From contig CAJUME010000014.1 of NCBI GenBank assembly GCA_910587015.1, positions 1 through 64,000 of the forward strand: a stretch of DNA of 64,000 nt. The letters run 5' to 3'. Numbering within the stretch: position 1 is the first letter of the stretch; the number at the start of each line of letters is the position of its first letter. Below, piece by piece: positions 1 through 7,314 of this stretch. The notes under the pieces are model-generated. The model worked only from the letters and a program-made list of their open reading frames with translations, made no database searches and was not told the origin of the DNA. The stretch comes from an uncultured Christensenella sp. Lineage in GTDB: Bacteria; Bacillota; Clostridia; Christensenellales; Borkfalkiaceae. The position numbers and the translations under genes are program-made.

Positions 1-141
1 CTAAGTGTGAAACTCACCTCAAGATAAGATATCCCATTCAATTGAAGTAAGACCCCTTGTAGACTACAAGGTTGATAGGTCGGAGGTGTAAGTGCAGTAA
101 TGTATTGAGCTGACCGATACTAATAGGTCGAGGGCTTGATC
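1..141 (+). rRNA. 23S rRNA, 3' end (partial)
   Basis: This is the 3' terminal part of a 23S rRNA. The run GACCGATACTAATAGGTCGA, just before the end, is the conserved last helix of bacterial 23S RNA. The gene enters from the left edge and stops near 140; the exact mature end is approximate. It is followed by tRNA-Asn and 5S, so the window opens inside an rRNA operon read on the + strand. Confidence 0.93.
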
Positions 142-314
142 TCATTTTAATGAGAAAGAGAACTACGAATTCTTACAAAAACAAAAAACACAAAACAATT
201 ATAAAAGATTGGCTACATTTTAACGAGCAACTTTTACTTTTTGTATCTGAATTTACTACTCCTTCCTCCTTCCCAAAATCTATGCAGTTGTCAGCCTTCG
301 GATAGCTGACATAT

Positions 315-390
315 TCCGCTTTAGCTCAGTCGGTAGAGCATTCGGCTGTTAACCGAAGTGTCGTAGGTTCAAGTCCTACAAGCGGAGCCA
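315..390 (+). tRNA. tRNA-Asn (GTT)
   Basis: A full cloverleaf can be folded by eye. The 7-bp acceptor stem pairs 315-321 with 380-386, the anticodon stem pairs 341-345 with 353-357, and the loop 346-352 carries anticodon GTT at 348-350. The T arm has GGTTCAAGTCC. The CCA end is encoded at 388-390. The gene lies between 23S and 5S and touches the 5S start with no spacer. Confidence 0.97.
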
Positions 391-507
391 TTCCGGTGAC
401 GATAGCAACGAGGACCCACCTGTTCCCATACCGAACACAGAAGTTAAGCTCGTTTACGCCAGAAGTACTTGGGTTTTAACCCCGGGAGATAAGGTAGTTG
501 CCGGATT
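391..507 (+). rRNA. rrf: 5S rRNA
   Basis: This is a complete 5S rRNA of about 117 nt. It contains the conserved core CCCATACCGAACACAGAAG at about 425-443, and its terminal helix pairs TCCGGT (392-397) with GCCGGA (500-505). It starts directly after the CCA of tRNA-Asn, which is unusually tight. A terminator follows. Ends are good to within one or two bases. Confidence 0.95.
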
Positions 508-515
508 TCATTTTT

Positions 516-549
516 AATAACAGTACTTATACGGTACTGTTATTTTTTT
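516..549 (+). terminator. rRNA operon terminator
   Basis: An 11-bp perfect stem (516-526 with 534-544) has a 7-nt loop and runs into a T tract at 543-549. It ends the 23S-tRNA-5S transcript. Confidence 0.9.
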
Positions 550-731
550 GTTGTCAGGGTTAAAACCCGTTGGGTTTTTTCTCGGACGGCGCAAGGACAA
601 CGCCGTCCTCGGTCAACGTTCGCGCAACGGTATGCGCTCACTCTTCTCACACGGCAAAACAGCGGGTGTCCGCTGTTTTGATTGCTCCGTGTTCGTCCCG
701 CAAGATAAGGTAGTTGCCGGTTTTCATTTAT
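550..731. repeat. hairpin-rich spacer with a copy of the 5S tail
   Basis: There is no credible gene here. Positions 703-730 match the last part of the 5S gene and its flank (487-514) at 26 of 28 positions. Before it lie a short GGGTTT hairpin (about 563-580), an 8-bp hairpin (584-591 with 601-608) and a perfect 10-bp hairpin (656-665 with 670-679). This looks like debris of a second 5S end, left by recombination or decay of a tandem rRNA unit. Confidence 0.75.
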
Positions 732-766
732 AAAATCCCGTTTTCTTGGCGAAAACGGGATTTTTT
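732..766. terminator. terminator after the 5S-tail copy
   Basis: A 14-bp perfect stem (732-745 with 751-764) has a 5-nt loop, with A-rich and T-rich flanks. It can act in both directions, so it can also end the small minus-strand gene at 782-985. Confidence 0.85.
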
Positions 767-781
767 GTTGCGATAAAGGTT

Positions 782-985
782 TTAAGTGCGGTTTGATTGG
801 TGGCGCGGGGTGAAGTTTTGGCAGGACTGCGTTTTTTTGACGATAAAGCTTGTGCGCTGTTTGTCTATCAGACAGTTGCAGTGACCGCAGAACGCTTTGC
901 AAAATTCTTTATCGACCTTTACATAGTGTTGTATAAAATATATACAGTTATTGCATGTTTTTTGAGTGTTAAGTTTAATGTCCAT
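782..985 (-). CDS. small Cys-rich protein, unknown
   Basis: This 67-residue protein of unknown function has the pattern CxxCxxF early (KTCNNCIYFIQHYVK), then CGHC, then a late C-x2-F. The protein at 56880-57080 has the same layout (CFNCAHFLQYYIK, YGHC, CGCEF), so I treat both as real paralogs. The spaced cysteines suggest a zinc-ribbon or other metal-binding fold (inference). It is divergent from the XRE gene at 1055, with a shared 70-bp promoter region holding a dyad. No strong ribosome site is visible. Function and product are unproven. Confidence 0.6.
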   Translation of the reverse strand: MDIKLNTQKTCNNCIYFIQHYVKVDKEFCKAFCGHCNCLIDKQRTSFIVKKTQSCQNFTPRHQSNRT

Positions 986-996
986 ATGAACAGTAT

Positions 997-1036
997 AGTT
1001 CCGTTTTTGGGAATTGTCAATCCGAAAATCGGAACT
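997..1036. promoter_or_regulatory. operator-like inverted repeat
   Basis: AGTTCCGTTTTT (997-1008) and AAAATCGGAACT (1025-1036) are inverted copies with one mismatch and a 16-nt spacer. The dyad sits between the divergent genes at 782-985 and 1055-1261 and overlaps the promoter of the latter. Its likely reader is the XRE protein encoded next to it (inference). Confidence 0.6.
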
Positions 1037-1042
1037 TAAAAT
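1014..1042 (+). promoter_or_regulatory. promoter for XRE genes 1055/1258
   Basis: TTGTCA (1014-1019) and TAAAAT (1037-1042) are separated by 17 bp. The predicted start of transcription is about 1049, only a few bases before the ATG at 1055. No Shine-Dalgarno sequence is present, so the mRNA may be leaderless. Confidence 0.6.
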
Positions 1043-1054
1043 ATAATTTTTTTA

Positions 1055-1261
1055 ATGAATACGAGTTTTGGACAAAAATTAAAGGAATTACGGACGGAAA
1101 ACGGGCTTACGCAATTGAAGGCGGCGGAAATATTCAACGTAAGCAAGACGACTATATGTCAATGGGAAACGGGCAGACAAGAAGCGAGCTTTGACGATTT
1201 GGTAAAAATTGCGGTTTATTTTAACGTGTCAACAGATTATTTGCTTGGGTTAGAGGATTGA
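1055..1261 (+). CDS. XRE-family transcriptional regulator
   Basis: This 68-residue protein is essentially one Cro/CI-type helix-turn-helix domain. The recognition region is around residues 20-45 (GLTQLKAAEIFNVSKTTICQ), followed by WETGRQEAS and the C-terminal helix VSTDYLLGLED. It has no sensor domain. It probably represses its own divergent promoter region, which holds the dyad at 997-1036. The stop overlaps the TTG start of the next XRE gene, so the two are likely co-translated. Confidence 0.88.
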   Translation: MNTSFGQKLKELRTENGLTQLKAAEIFNVSKTTICQWETGRQEASFDDLVKIAVYFNVSTDYLLGLED

Positions 1262-1488
1262 ACTGCTTGGATATTTTTGCAATCAGATTAAAAGAAATAA
1301 GAAATGAATTGAAGCTGACGCAAAAGCAATTGGCGGAGGCGTTGAATACCACGGATGACAGCGTGTTTTCTTGGGAGAACGGGAGAAGTCAGCCGTCCAT
1401 TGAAATGATAAGGCTACTGTGCAAAACGCTTGAAGTGACGAGCGATTACTTGCTGGGGTTAGAGGACGAGGCGGGAACCAAAATATAA
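1258..1488 (+). CDS. XRE-family transcriptional regulator
   Basis: This 76-residue Cro/CI-type helix-turn-helix protein has the signature LTQKQLAEALN, then FSWENGRSQPS, and ends in SDYLLGLEDEAGTKI. The start is a TTG overlapping the stop of the upstream XRE gene by four bases, a translational-coupling arrangement. The C-terminal tail closely matches the XRE protein at 47387-47614, so these look like copies of one family. Targets are unknown. A GC-rich terminator follows immediately. Confidence 0.86.
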   Translation: MNCLDIFAIRLKEIRNELKLTQKQLAEALNTTDDSVFSWENGRSQPSIEMIRLLCKTLEVTSDYLLGLEDEAGTKI

Positions 1489-1498
1489 TTTATGGCGG

Positions 1499-1531
1499 GC
1501 GGCGGCGGTTTTTTAAACCGCCGCCGCTTTC
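1499..1531 (+). terminator. terminator of the XRE pair
   Basis: A 13-bp perfect stem made of GCC/GGC triplets (1499-1511 with 1515-1527) has a 3-nt loop and is followed by a short T run. Confidence 0.8.
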
Positions 1532-1553
1532 GGCTTTACGCAACTATTGCTTG

Positions 1554-1583
1554 CTTGCAATACCTTTTTGCAAGTGCTACAAT
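1554..1583 (+). promoter_or_regulatory. promoter with nested dyad for XRE gene 1645
   Basis: TTGCAA (1555-1560) and TACAAT (1578-1583) are 17 bp apart. An inverted repeat, CTTGCAA (1554-1560) with TTGCAAG (1568-1574), covers the -35 box and the spacer. Repressor binding there would block RNA polymerase, which suggests autoregulation by the XRE protein just downstream. Confidence 0.7.
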
Positions 1584-1644
1584 ATATCTGTAAACGGCGG
1601 GGTGACTCTATTTTGTTCCGCGGTTGAATAAAAGGAGCGGCAAT

Positions 1645-2097
1645 ATGCTTGACTTTCAGGCAGTGGGCAAACAAATACATAATCTGCGGGTGCAGAACGG
1701 ATTCAGTCAGGACGGACTTGCGGAGGTGCTTTACGTTACCCGTCAGGCGGTTTCCCGCTGGGAACTGGGGCAGACCCTTCCTTCCGTTGACAACCTTGCC
1801 GAGCTGTGCAGGCTGTTCCGCGTTTCGTTCGAGGAGCTGCTTTGCATGGGGCGGCCGACCGAATTTGCGGAGGACGATTTGTTCAGGGGGCACAGCAGGG
1901 AGTTTGTGGTGGACGGCATTATCAACGGCAAGCTGAACGTGAAGCTGCCCGAGGTGCTGTATCAGTTTTCACCAAAGGAAAGGCTGGCAATTTTAAAGGC
2001 GGTTAAGGAACGGAAAATAAAGACCGATTTAGCCGAGCTGATGCCGTTGCTGACACAAAATGAACGCATATATATGGGAGGAATTATAAAGCTATGA
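1645..2097 (+). CDS. XRE regulator with C-terminal extension
   Basis: This 150-residue protein has an N-terminal Cro/CI helix-turn-helix at about residues 5-60 (GFSQDGLAEVLYVTRQAVSR, WELGQTLPS), then an extension of about 85 residues. The extension holds a helical stretch FSPKERLAILKAVKER. The ATG at 1645 is chosen because AAAGGAG lies 7 nt upstream; a TTG 21 bases earlier would start before that site. Its stop overlaps the next gene by ATGA, so the two form an operon. It probably controls its own promoter through the dyad at 1554-1574. Confidence 0.85.
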   Translation: MLDFQAVGKQIHNLRVQNGFSQDGLAEVLYVTRQAVSRWELGQTLPSVDNLAELCRLFRVSFEELLCMGRPTEFAEDDLFRGHSREFVVDGIINGKLNVKLPEVLYQFSPKERLAILKAVKERKIKTDLAELMPLLTQNERIYMGGIIKL

Positions 2098-2819
2098 ACG
2101 ATTTCGAGAAGCTGTTTAAGAATATAGAGCAAAAGCTGCAGGGGATAGACGAGAAAATTAAAAGGAAGCTTGACAGCATTGACGCGGTTGTGAACGAAAA
2201 GCTGAAGGCGCACGGCTTCGGCTGGGACGACGACGCGGAGGAGCGCTTCGAAAACGGAGCCGCCGCCGATTTCGAAGATGAGTTTGGCGACAACGGCGCG
2301 GAGCGTGCGGGCGGGAGGTATTCCGACTTCGAAACCGACAAGGGGGATAGCGGCGTGAGCCCTTCGGACGTTTCGAGAAAATTAGAGGAGATAGCGCCGT
2401 TTCTGGACAAGGGAACGTTGCACAACATGGTGGAGGAATTCCTTTACGGAGAGCTGGACATGGATATGTCCGTAGCACTGCCGTTTTTGAGCGACGGGGA
2501 TATTGCGCTTATAATGAAAAAGCTTCTGAAATGCGACGGCGAAGAATTTAAGGGGCTGACCGTGAGGGATTTGCTGCCGTTTGCCGATGAAAAGGACATT
2601 GACGCGCTGTTTATAAAGCGGGCGAAGGCGGGGCATATAGACAGGGATATGATGGCGTTTGTAAGCGCGGACTGCTGGCACGAGATTGTGAAGGATTATT
2701 GCAAGGACGAGGAAAGCACTCTGAATATAGACGAATTTTATCCGTATCTGGACGACGGGGATATACAGCTGTTGTTCAAGACCTATTTAAAGCGTCAGAA
2801 AAAGCACAGAAGGAATTAA
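2094..2819 (+). CDS. unknown acidic protein with internal repeats
   Basis: This 241-residue soluble protein belongs to no family I can name. Residues 1-40 are a charged helix, probably coiled coil (FEKLFKNIEQKLQGIDEKIK). Residues 45-95 are acidic and low in complexity. From about residue 100 a unit recurs about four times: FLDKGTLHNMVEEFL, FLSDGDIALIMKKLL, FADEKDIDALFIKRA and YLDDGDIQLLFKTYL. It is translationally coupled to the XRE regulator at 1645, so the pair may act together, with the repeats as a protein-binding scaffold (inference). Confidence 0.75.
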   Translation: MNDFEKLFKNIEQKLQGIDEKIKRKLDSIDAVVNEKLKAHGFGWDDDAEERFENGAAADFEDEFGDNGAERAGGRYSDFETDKGDSGVSPSDVSRKLEEIAPFLDKGTLHNMVEEFLYGELDMDMSVALPFLSDGDIALIMKKLLKCDGEEFKGLTVRDLLPFADEKDIDALFIKRAKAGHIDRDMMAFVSADCWHEIVKDYCKDEESTLNIDEFYPYLDDGDIQLLFKTYLKRQKKHRRN

Positions 2820-2916
2820 AAGGAAATTTGCAGCCGAAAGGCGTTAAACGGCGCATATGTGCGGGGCAACCGCGGGATTTGGGCATTTTTACAAATGAGT
2901 GGCGGGCGTATTACGA

Positions 2917-2945
2917 TTGACAAAGCATATTAATAAGTATATACT
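2917..2945 (+). promoter_or_regulatory. promoter for gene 2999
   Basis: A consensus TTGACA (2917-2922) is 17 bp from TATACT (2940-2945). The leader to the ATG at 2999 is about 47 nt. Confidence 0.75.
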
Positions 2946-2998
2946 GTACTACACTTGAAGGCAGAGAGAATTAAAGACAGAAAAAAGGAGTACGGAGT

Positions 2999-4831
2999 AT
3001 GCGCAGAACGCGGGGACAGGAAATAAAACGGCTGCAAAAGAAGCTTATACCGGTTAATCTGATAGTTTGTATTTTATGCATAGTGGCGGCGCTTTCGCTG
3101 TTTTTTATGCCTATTGTAAAGATTAATCTTGCGACACTGGTCGGCGATAAAACGCTGAGGGCGATGATTACCGATATTGCCGTTGAGAAGGTTAACGCCT
3201 ATATCGAGCAGGCGGGCGACTCGCTTGACGGTTCGCTGGGCGGCAACGGCGGCGCGGAAAACGGCGGGGAGCAGAATGGCAAGGAGCCCGTTGCGAGGAC
3301 GATTGACAACGGCGAGGGCGGCTCCGAAAATAACGGTTCCGAGGATAATGCGGAAGGCGACGGCTCGGGTGAGAATGACGGTATTACGGACGGCTCGGGC
3401 GGGGAGAGCGAGGGAAGCGTATCCATTAAGGATTTGTTGAAGGAAATCAACGTTAGGGAGCTGGTTGAGAAGCTGGTCGGTGAAATTTTCGACGAATTGA
3501 AAGCGGATATATCCGTTTCCTCGCAGAATTCATTAAAGGTGCTTGCCGCCGAGGATAAGGCGGATACGCTGTTGAACGAGCTGTTCTTTAACGAGGCGAA
3601 GGGCTTTATTACCAGCCTTGAAAGGACGCTTGTGTCGGGCTTCGGCAATGCATTCAATGCGGCGGGCAGTCTGGTGCAGGGCGCGGTGGTAAAGGCTGTG
3701 GTTGTGCCCGCCTTGAAAGAGAATTTGCCCGCGGAATATGCCGAGCTTGTTGTTGCAGAGGAATTGCAGGCGACGATAGACAGTCTTGACGGGGCAAAGA
3801 GCGCGCAGGCGGCTTCTGACACGATTATAGATTACATAGACGGGCTTGCCGAGGCGAGCGGTGAGGTGGAAAAGCTGACCGAGGACCAGAAGGCGGAGGT
3901 TTCCAATCAGATTACACAGCTTTACGACAAGACGGTTGCCGAAACGGGCGAGGGGAATTTTTCGGTTGAGGCTATGATTAGCGTTATGGCTTCCGAAATG
4001 CTCGGCGGAGTGGGCGACTTTAATTTAAGCGATATTATTGCGGGCTTTGTAGGCGGAAACGGCGGCAATGACGGCGGAAACGGCGGCGAGAACCCCGACG
4101 GTACGGACGGCGATAAGCCCGAGGCGGGTATTGTTAAAATGCTTGTGCTGACGCGTTTGGCGCTTGCCGAGGGCGAGGTTGACAACGGCGGCGCGGGCGG
4201 AAATGATGGCGCGGGCGAGGTTGGCGGCACAGAAAACGATGGTTCGGACAATAACGGCGAGGCTGACGGCGGCGGGGAGGTTGTTAAATATACCAGCTAC
4301 CGCGCAATGGGCGAGGGGCTTGCAAGGGGCTTTATAGGCGACAATTTTTCGCAGACCCTAAAAGGCACGATTATGAGCTCGGTCGGGGAGAATGAACAGG
4401 TATTCGGCTATTACGGGTATATTTTTATAGCCATCGGCTTCTTTATTCTGCTGTGGGCGATACTGTTTTTGTTCGCATTCTTCCATATGTTTGCGCGCAA
4501 CAAGCGGTTTATGATGTGGTACGTCAAGCTGTTCTGCGCGTGGCCGTGCATAATATTCTGGCTGGTGCCGATGCTTGTTAAAAACGTGCTTGCAAAGGCA
4601 TTCCCCCAGATATATGCGCAGGTTATTGACTTTGTGGTCGGCGCTGTGGGCAACGCGCTTAAGGTTACCGTTACCGCAGAGCAAGCCACGGGACTGTTTA
4701 ACGCGGCGCTTTCGTCCTTGCAGACGTTTGCGTGGATTAGCGGGATATGCTATCTGGCGCTGTGGATAATTTCCGTTTGCTGGGCGTTCCCCATTAAACA
4801 CAAAATAAGAAAGCTGAACAGAGGCTATTGA
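2999..4831 (+). CDS. large membrane protein with Gly/Glu/Asn-rich linkers, unknown
   Basis: This 610-residue protein has one membrane helix near the N terminus (about residues 18-42) and three near the C terminus (about 468-495, 508-530 and 575-600). Between them is a large, probably extracytoplasmic region. That region contains two low-complexity stretches rich in G, N, E and D (about residues 75-140 and 350-430), plus alanine-rich helices. The start has AAAGGAG upstream. It is monocistronic with its own promoter and terminator. I do not recognise the family; the linkers suggest surface exposure or a flexible tether. Confidence 0.75.
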   Translation: MRRTRGQEIKRLQKKLIPVNLIVCILCIVAALSLFFMPIVKINLATLVGDKTLRAMITDIAVEKVNAYIEQAGDSLDGSLGGNGGAENGGEQNGKEPVARTIDNGEGGSENNGSEDNAEGDGSGENDGITDGSGGESEGSVSIKDLLKEINVRELVEKLVGEIFDELKADISVSSQNSLKVLAAEDKADTLLNELFFNEAKGFITSLERTLVSGFGNAFNAAGSLVQGAVVKAVVVPALKENLPAEYAELVVAEELQATIDSLDGAKSAQAASDTIIDYIDGLAEASGEVEKLTEDQKAEVSNQITQLYDKTVAETGEGNFSVEAMISVMASEMLGGVGDFNLSDIIAGFVGGNGGNDGGNGGENPDGTDGDKPEAGIVKMLVLTRLALAEGEVDNGGAGGNDGAGEVGGTENDGSDNNGEADGGGEVVKYTSYRAMGEGLARGFIGDNFSQTLKGTIMSSVGENEQVFGYYGYIFIAIGFFILLWAILFLFAFFHMFARNKRFMMWYVKLFCAWPCIIFWLVPMLVKNVLAKAFPQIYAQVIDFVVGAVGNALKVTVTAEQATGLFNAALSSLQTFAWISGICYLALWIISVCWAFPIKHKIRKLNRGY

Positions 4832-4857
4832 TTTATTTTTTGATAATGTATGACTTT

Positions 4858-4907
4858 ACGGTGCGGTCTGCAAATGCTATCCGCACCGTGATTTTTGTTT
4901 TTTTGAT
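4858..4907 (+). terminator. terminator after 2999 gene
   Basis: ACGGTGCGG (4858-4866) pairs perfectly with CCGCACCGT (4881-4889), followed by two T-rich runs. Confidence 0.8.
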
Positions 4908-4913
4908 AAAGGT

Positions 4914-4942
4914 TTGACATTCGCATTGAAAAGTGCTAAAAT
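4914..4942 (+). promoter_or_regulatory. promoter for gene 5077
   Basis: TTGACA (4914-4919) is 17 bp from TAAAAT (4937-4942). It leaves a leader of about 125 nt before the ATG at 5077. I see no known riboswitch in that leader. Confidence 0.75.
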
Positions 4943-5076
4943 GTGATAGGTCTGTGAAATCAGCCGCGTTGACAGAGGGTTGACCCGTAAACGCGTATTT
5001 TAAATGAAAAGGAGAAAGATACCGGCCGCGGAGCTTTTGCGCAAGCGTTGCCACGCGGTCACGGTTTGCCGGATAT

Positions 5077-6222
5077 ATGATTGAAGTAAAACAAATATCT
5101 TCAAAGCGGGATAAAAAGAAGTTTTTTAAATTTTTGATAGATTTATATAAGGGTAACCCCTATGCTTGCCCTAATTTATACATGGACGAATTTGCGGAGT
5201 TCGACCCCGAAACAAACGACGCGTTCCGCTTTGCGGACTGCAAAATGTTCCTTGCATATAAGGACGGTAAGCTTGCAGGAAGAATTGCGGGCATTTGGCA
5301 CCGCGGCGCGAATGAGAAATTCGGGAAAAAGCAGATGCGCTTTACGCGCTTTGACGTTATCGATGACTTCGAGGTGACAAAGGCGCTGTTTAACGAAATT
5401 TTTAAATGGGCGCGCGAGGTCGGTATGGAAGAGGTTATAGGACCTATGAGCTTTTCCGACCTAAACGAAGAGGGCATGCTTATCGACGGCTTCGATAAGG
5501 ACAGCACCTACATCGAAATTTATAATTACCCCTATTACGTAGAGCATATGGAAAGGCTGGGCGCATATAAGGTGGTTGACTGGCACTGTCTGAGGCTTGC
5601 CGTGCCCGAAAAGGACGAGCGGCTTGAAAAGCTGAACGATGAAATAATGGAAAAGTACGGCTTTGAGGTGCTGGACGTTGCGTATTTGTTAAAGCACGAC
5701 AAAAAGAAGCTGAGCGAGTGGATAATGAAGTGCTTGGGCGTGCTTGACGAGGCGTATGCGCACTTGTACGGAGTTACGCCCATTAACGAAAAGCAGAAAA
5801 AGCGCGAGATGGATACCATTTATCAGGTGCTTATTCCCGAGCTTGCGACCGTTGTAGTGAAGGACGAGGAGGTTGTTGCCTACGGGTTTATGATGCCGTC
5901 AATTAACGAGGTTATGCAGAAGGGCAGGGGGCATATCTTCCCGTTTGGGTTTATTCCTTATTTAAAAGCAATGAAGCACGTCGAGGTTGCCGATATGATG
6001 AGTATAGGCATTGCCAAGGAGCACAAAAACAAGGGCGCGGTTGCAATAATTTTGCACAACTGCCTTGTGGGGCTTAATAAATTGGGTGTGAAGTACCTTG
6101 AAACGGGGCCCATGCTCGAGGACAACAAATACATTCAGAATTTGTGGAAGAGCTTTAACCCCGAGCTTGCAAAGCGCCGCCGCTGCTGGGGAATGAAGGT
6201 CGCGGACTGGAAATTCGATTAA
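5077..6222 (+). CDS. GNAT-like acyltransferase-fold protein
   Basis: This 381-residue cytoplasmic protein belongs to a conserved group of large GNAT-superfamily-like proteins in anaerobes. It opens with a typical segment (residues 8-27 include KRDKKKFFKFLIDLY) and a GNAT-style core strand, KMFLAYKDGKLAGRIAG (about 55-71). A C-terminal segment resembles an acetyl-CoA-binding helix region (SIGIAKEHKNKGAVAI, about 308-323). The substrate is unknown. The ATG is followed by the expected N terminus, but the ribosome site is weak. The eda gene follows 24 bases later and may share the transcript. Confidence 0.7.
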   Translation: MIEVKQISSKRDKKKFFKFLIDLYKGNPYACPNLYMDEFAEFDPETNDAFRFADCKMFLAYKDGKLAGRIAGIWHRGANEKFGKKQMRFTRFDVIDDFEVTKALFNEIFKWAREVGMEEVIGPMSFSDLNEEGMLIDGFDKDSTYIEIYNYPYYVEHMERLGAYKVVDWHCLRLAVPEKDERLEKLNDEIMEKYGFEVLDVAYLLKHDKKKLSEWIMKCLGVLDEAYAHLYGVTPINEKQKKREMDTIYQVLIPELATVVVKDEEVVAYGFMMPSINEVMQKGRGHIFPFGFIPYLKAMKHVEVADMMSIGIAKEHKNKGAVAIILHNCLVGLNKLGVKYLETGPMLEDNKYIQNLWKSFNPELAKRRRCWGMKVADWKFD

Positions 6223-6246
6223 ATTTGATAATTTAAGGAGGAAAAT

Positions 6247-6861
6247 ATGACACAGGAACAGCTTATTGAAAAAATACGTCAGACAAAGATTGTGCCGGTG
6301 GTGGTGCTTAATTCCGTTGAGGAAACGCTGCCTAAAATGCAGGCGCTGATTAACGGCGGACTGCCGTGCGCGGAAATTACATTCCGCACGCCCTGCGCAG
6401 CCGAGGCGATTGCTCTGGCGGTAAAGACCTATCCCGATATGCTTATAGGCGCGGGCACGGTTATCAACCGCGAGCAGTGCGAAAGGGCGATTGAAGCGGG
6501 CTCGAAATTTATTGTTTCGCCCGGTTTTTCCGAGGAGGTTGCGGACTGCTGTAAGGAGCACGGGCTTTTGTATCTGCCCGGAGTGGTTACGCCGACCGAG
6601 GCCATGGCGGCGATTGCAAAGGGTTTGACAGTGCTGAAATTCTTTCCCGCATCGAATTACGGCGGGCTGAAAACCATAAAGGCCATTTGCGCGGCGTTCC
6701 CTTACATTAAAATTATGCCCACGGGCGGTATTTCCGCAGAGAATATCCTTGAATACCTTGCGTGCGATAAAATTATTGCGTGCGGAGGCAGCTGGATGAT
6801 GAGCGGAACCCCCGCGGAAATAGAGGAAAAGACAAAAGCCGCTGTTGCGCTTGTCAAATAA
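6247..6861 (+). CDS. eda: KDPG/KHG aldolase
   Basis: This 204-residue protein has the usual length for bifunctional 4-hydroxy-2-oxoglutarate / 2-dehydro-3-deoxyphosphogluconate aldolase. It cleaves KDPG to pyruvate and glyceraldehyde 3-phosphate (Entner-Doudoroff route or sugar-acid breakdown). The catalytic glutamate is E43 in EITFRT. The Schiff-base lysine is K131 in LKFFPAS. The phosphate-binding loop is MPTGGIS. A clear AAGGAGG ribosome site precedes the ATG. No edd, kdgK or uronate genes are nearby, so its physiological substrate cannot be read from context. Confidence 0.95.
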   Translation: MTQEQLIEKIRQTKIVPVVVLNSVEETLPKMQALINGGLPCAEITFRTPCAAEAIALAVKTYPDMLIGAGTVINREQCERAIEAGSKFIVSPGFSEEVADCCKEHGLLYLPGVVTPTEAMAAIAKGLTVLKFFPASNYGGLKTIKAICAAFPYIKIMPTGGISAENILEYLACDKIIACGGSWMMSGTPAEIEEKTKAAVALVK

Positions 6862-6883
6862 TTATAAATTATAATGCAAATTT

Positions 6884-6916
6884 AACCGTCTGCAAGCAAT
6901 TGCAGACGGTTTTTTT
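6884..6916 (+). terminator. terminator after eda
   Basis: An 11-bp perfect stem (6884-6894 with 6901-6911) is followed by a run of seven T. Confidence 0.9.
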
Positions 6917-7107
6917 GTGTGGCGGCGGTTTTGGCGGGTTGCGGGCGGTGCGGGTGCGTTGCGGGTGAAAATATGTATAAATATCAATAATGCATACAAA
7001 TATGCAAATTTAAAATGTAAAAATTGCTATAAAAATGCAAATATTTAACTATATGCATAAAATTTGAATTAATTTTCAAAAATATTTGTATTTTTTAATA
7101 AATTTGT

Positions 7108-7136
7108 TTGACACATGGTGCGTAAAATGGTAGTAT
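7108..7136 (+). promoter_or_regulatory. promoter of the opp operon
   Basis: TTGACA (7108-7113) is 17 bp from TAGTAT (7131-7136), in a very AT-rich stretch. It gives a leader of about 170 nt before oppA. Confidence 0.7.
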
Positions 7137-7194
7137 AGCTTTTAAATAAGTTGCTTATGACGGCAATTTTATAAAACAACCGCATAAAAATTCA

Positions 7195-7236
7195 AAACGA
7201 GGGTACCCTCGTTTGCGTTAATGACTTAACGCAAAC
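7195..7236 (+). promoter_or_regulatory. overlapping palindromes in the opp leader
   Basis: A perfect 20-bp palindrome (7195-7214) overlaps a perfect 11-bp inverted repeat with a 4-nt spacer (7211-7221 with 7226-7236). The shared bases 7211-7214 mean the two RNA hairpins compete. There is no T run, so this is not a plain terminator. It may be an operator or a mutually exclusive leader structure. The rest of the gap 6917-7300 is AT-rich and shows nothing else. Confidence 0.6.
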
Positions 7237-7314
7237 AGAAAATACTTAAAAGGTATTAATAAATTTTTAAGCGGCAAACTATGAACGGAAAATAAATTTT
7301 TGGAGGATAAAATT

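Noticed and set aside
60..770. Open frames across the rRNA/tRNA segment
   Set aside because: They overlap structural RNA genes or the hairpin-rich spacer and have no protein-like features.
782..2819. Prophage or integrative element next to the rRNA operon
   Set aside because: No integrase, attachment repeat or phage structural gene is present; only regulators and small unknown proteins.
3199..3822. 207-residue Ser/Pro-rich minus-strand frame
   Set aside because: It is a reverse image of the Gly/Glu/Asn-rich region of the gene at 2999.
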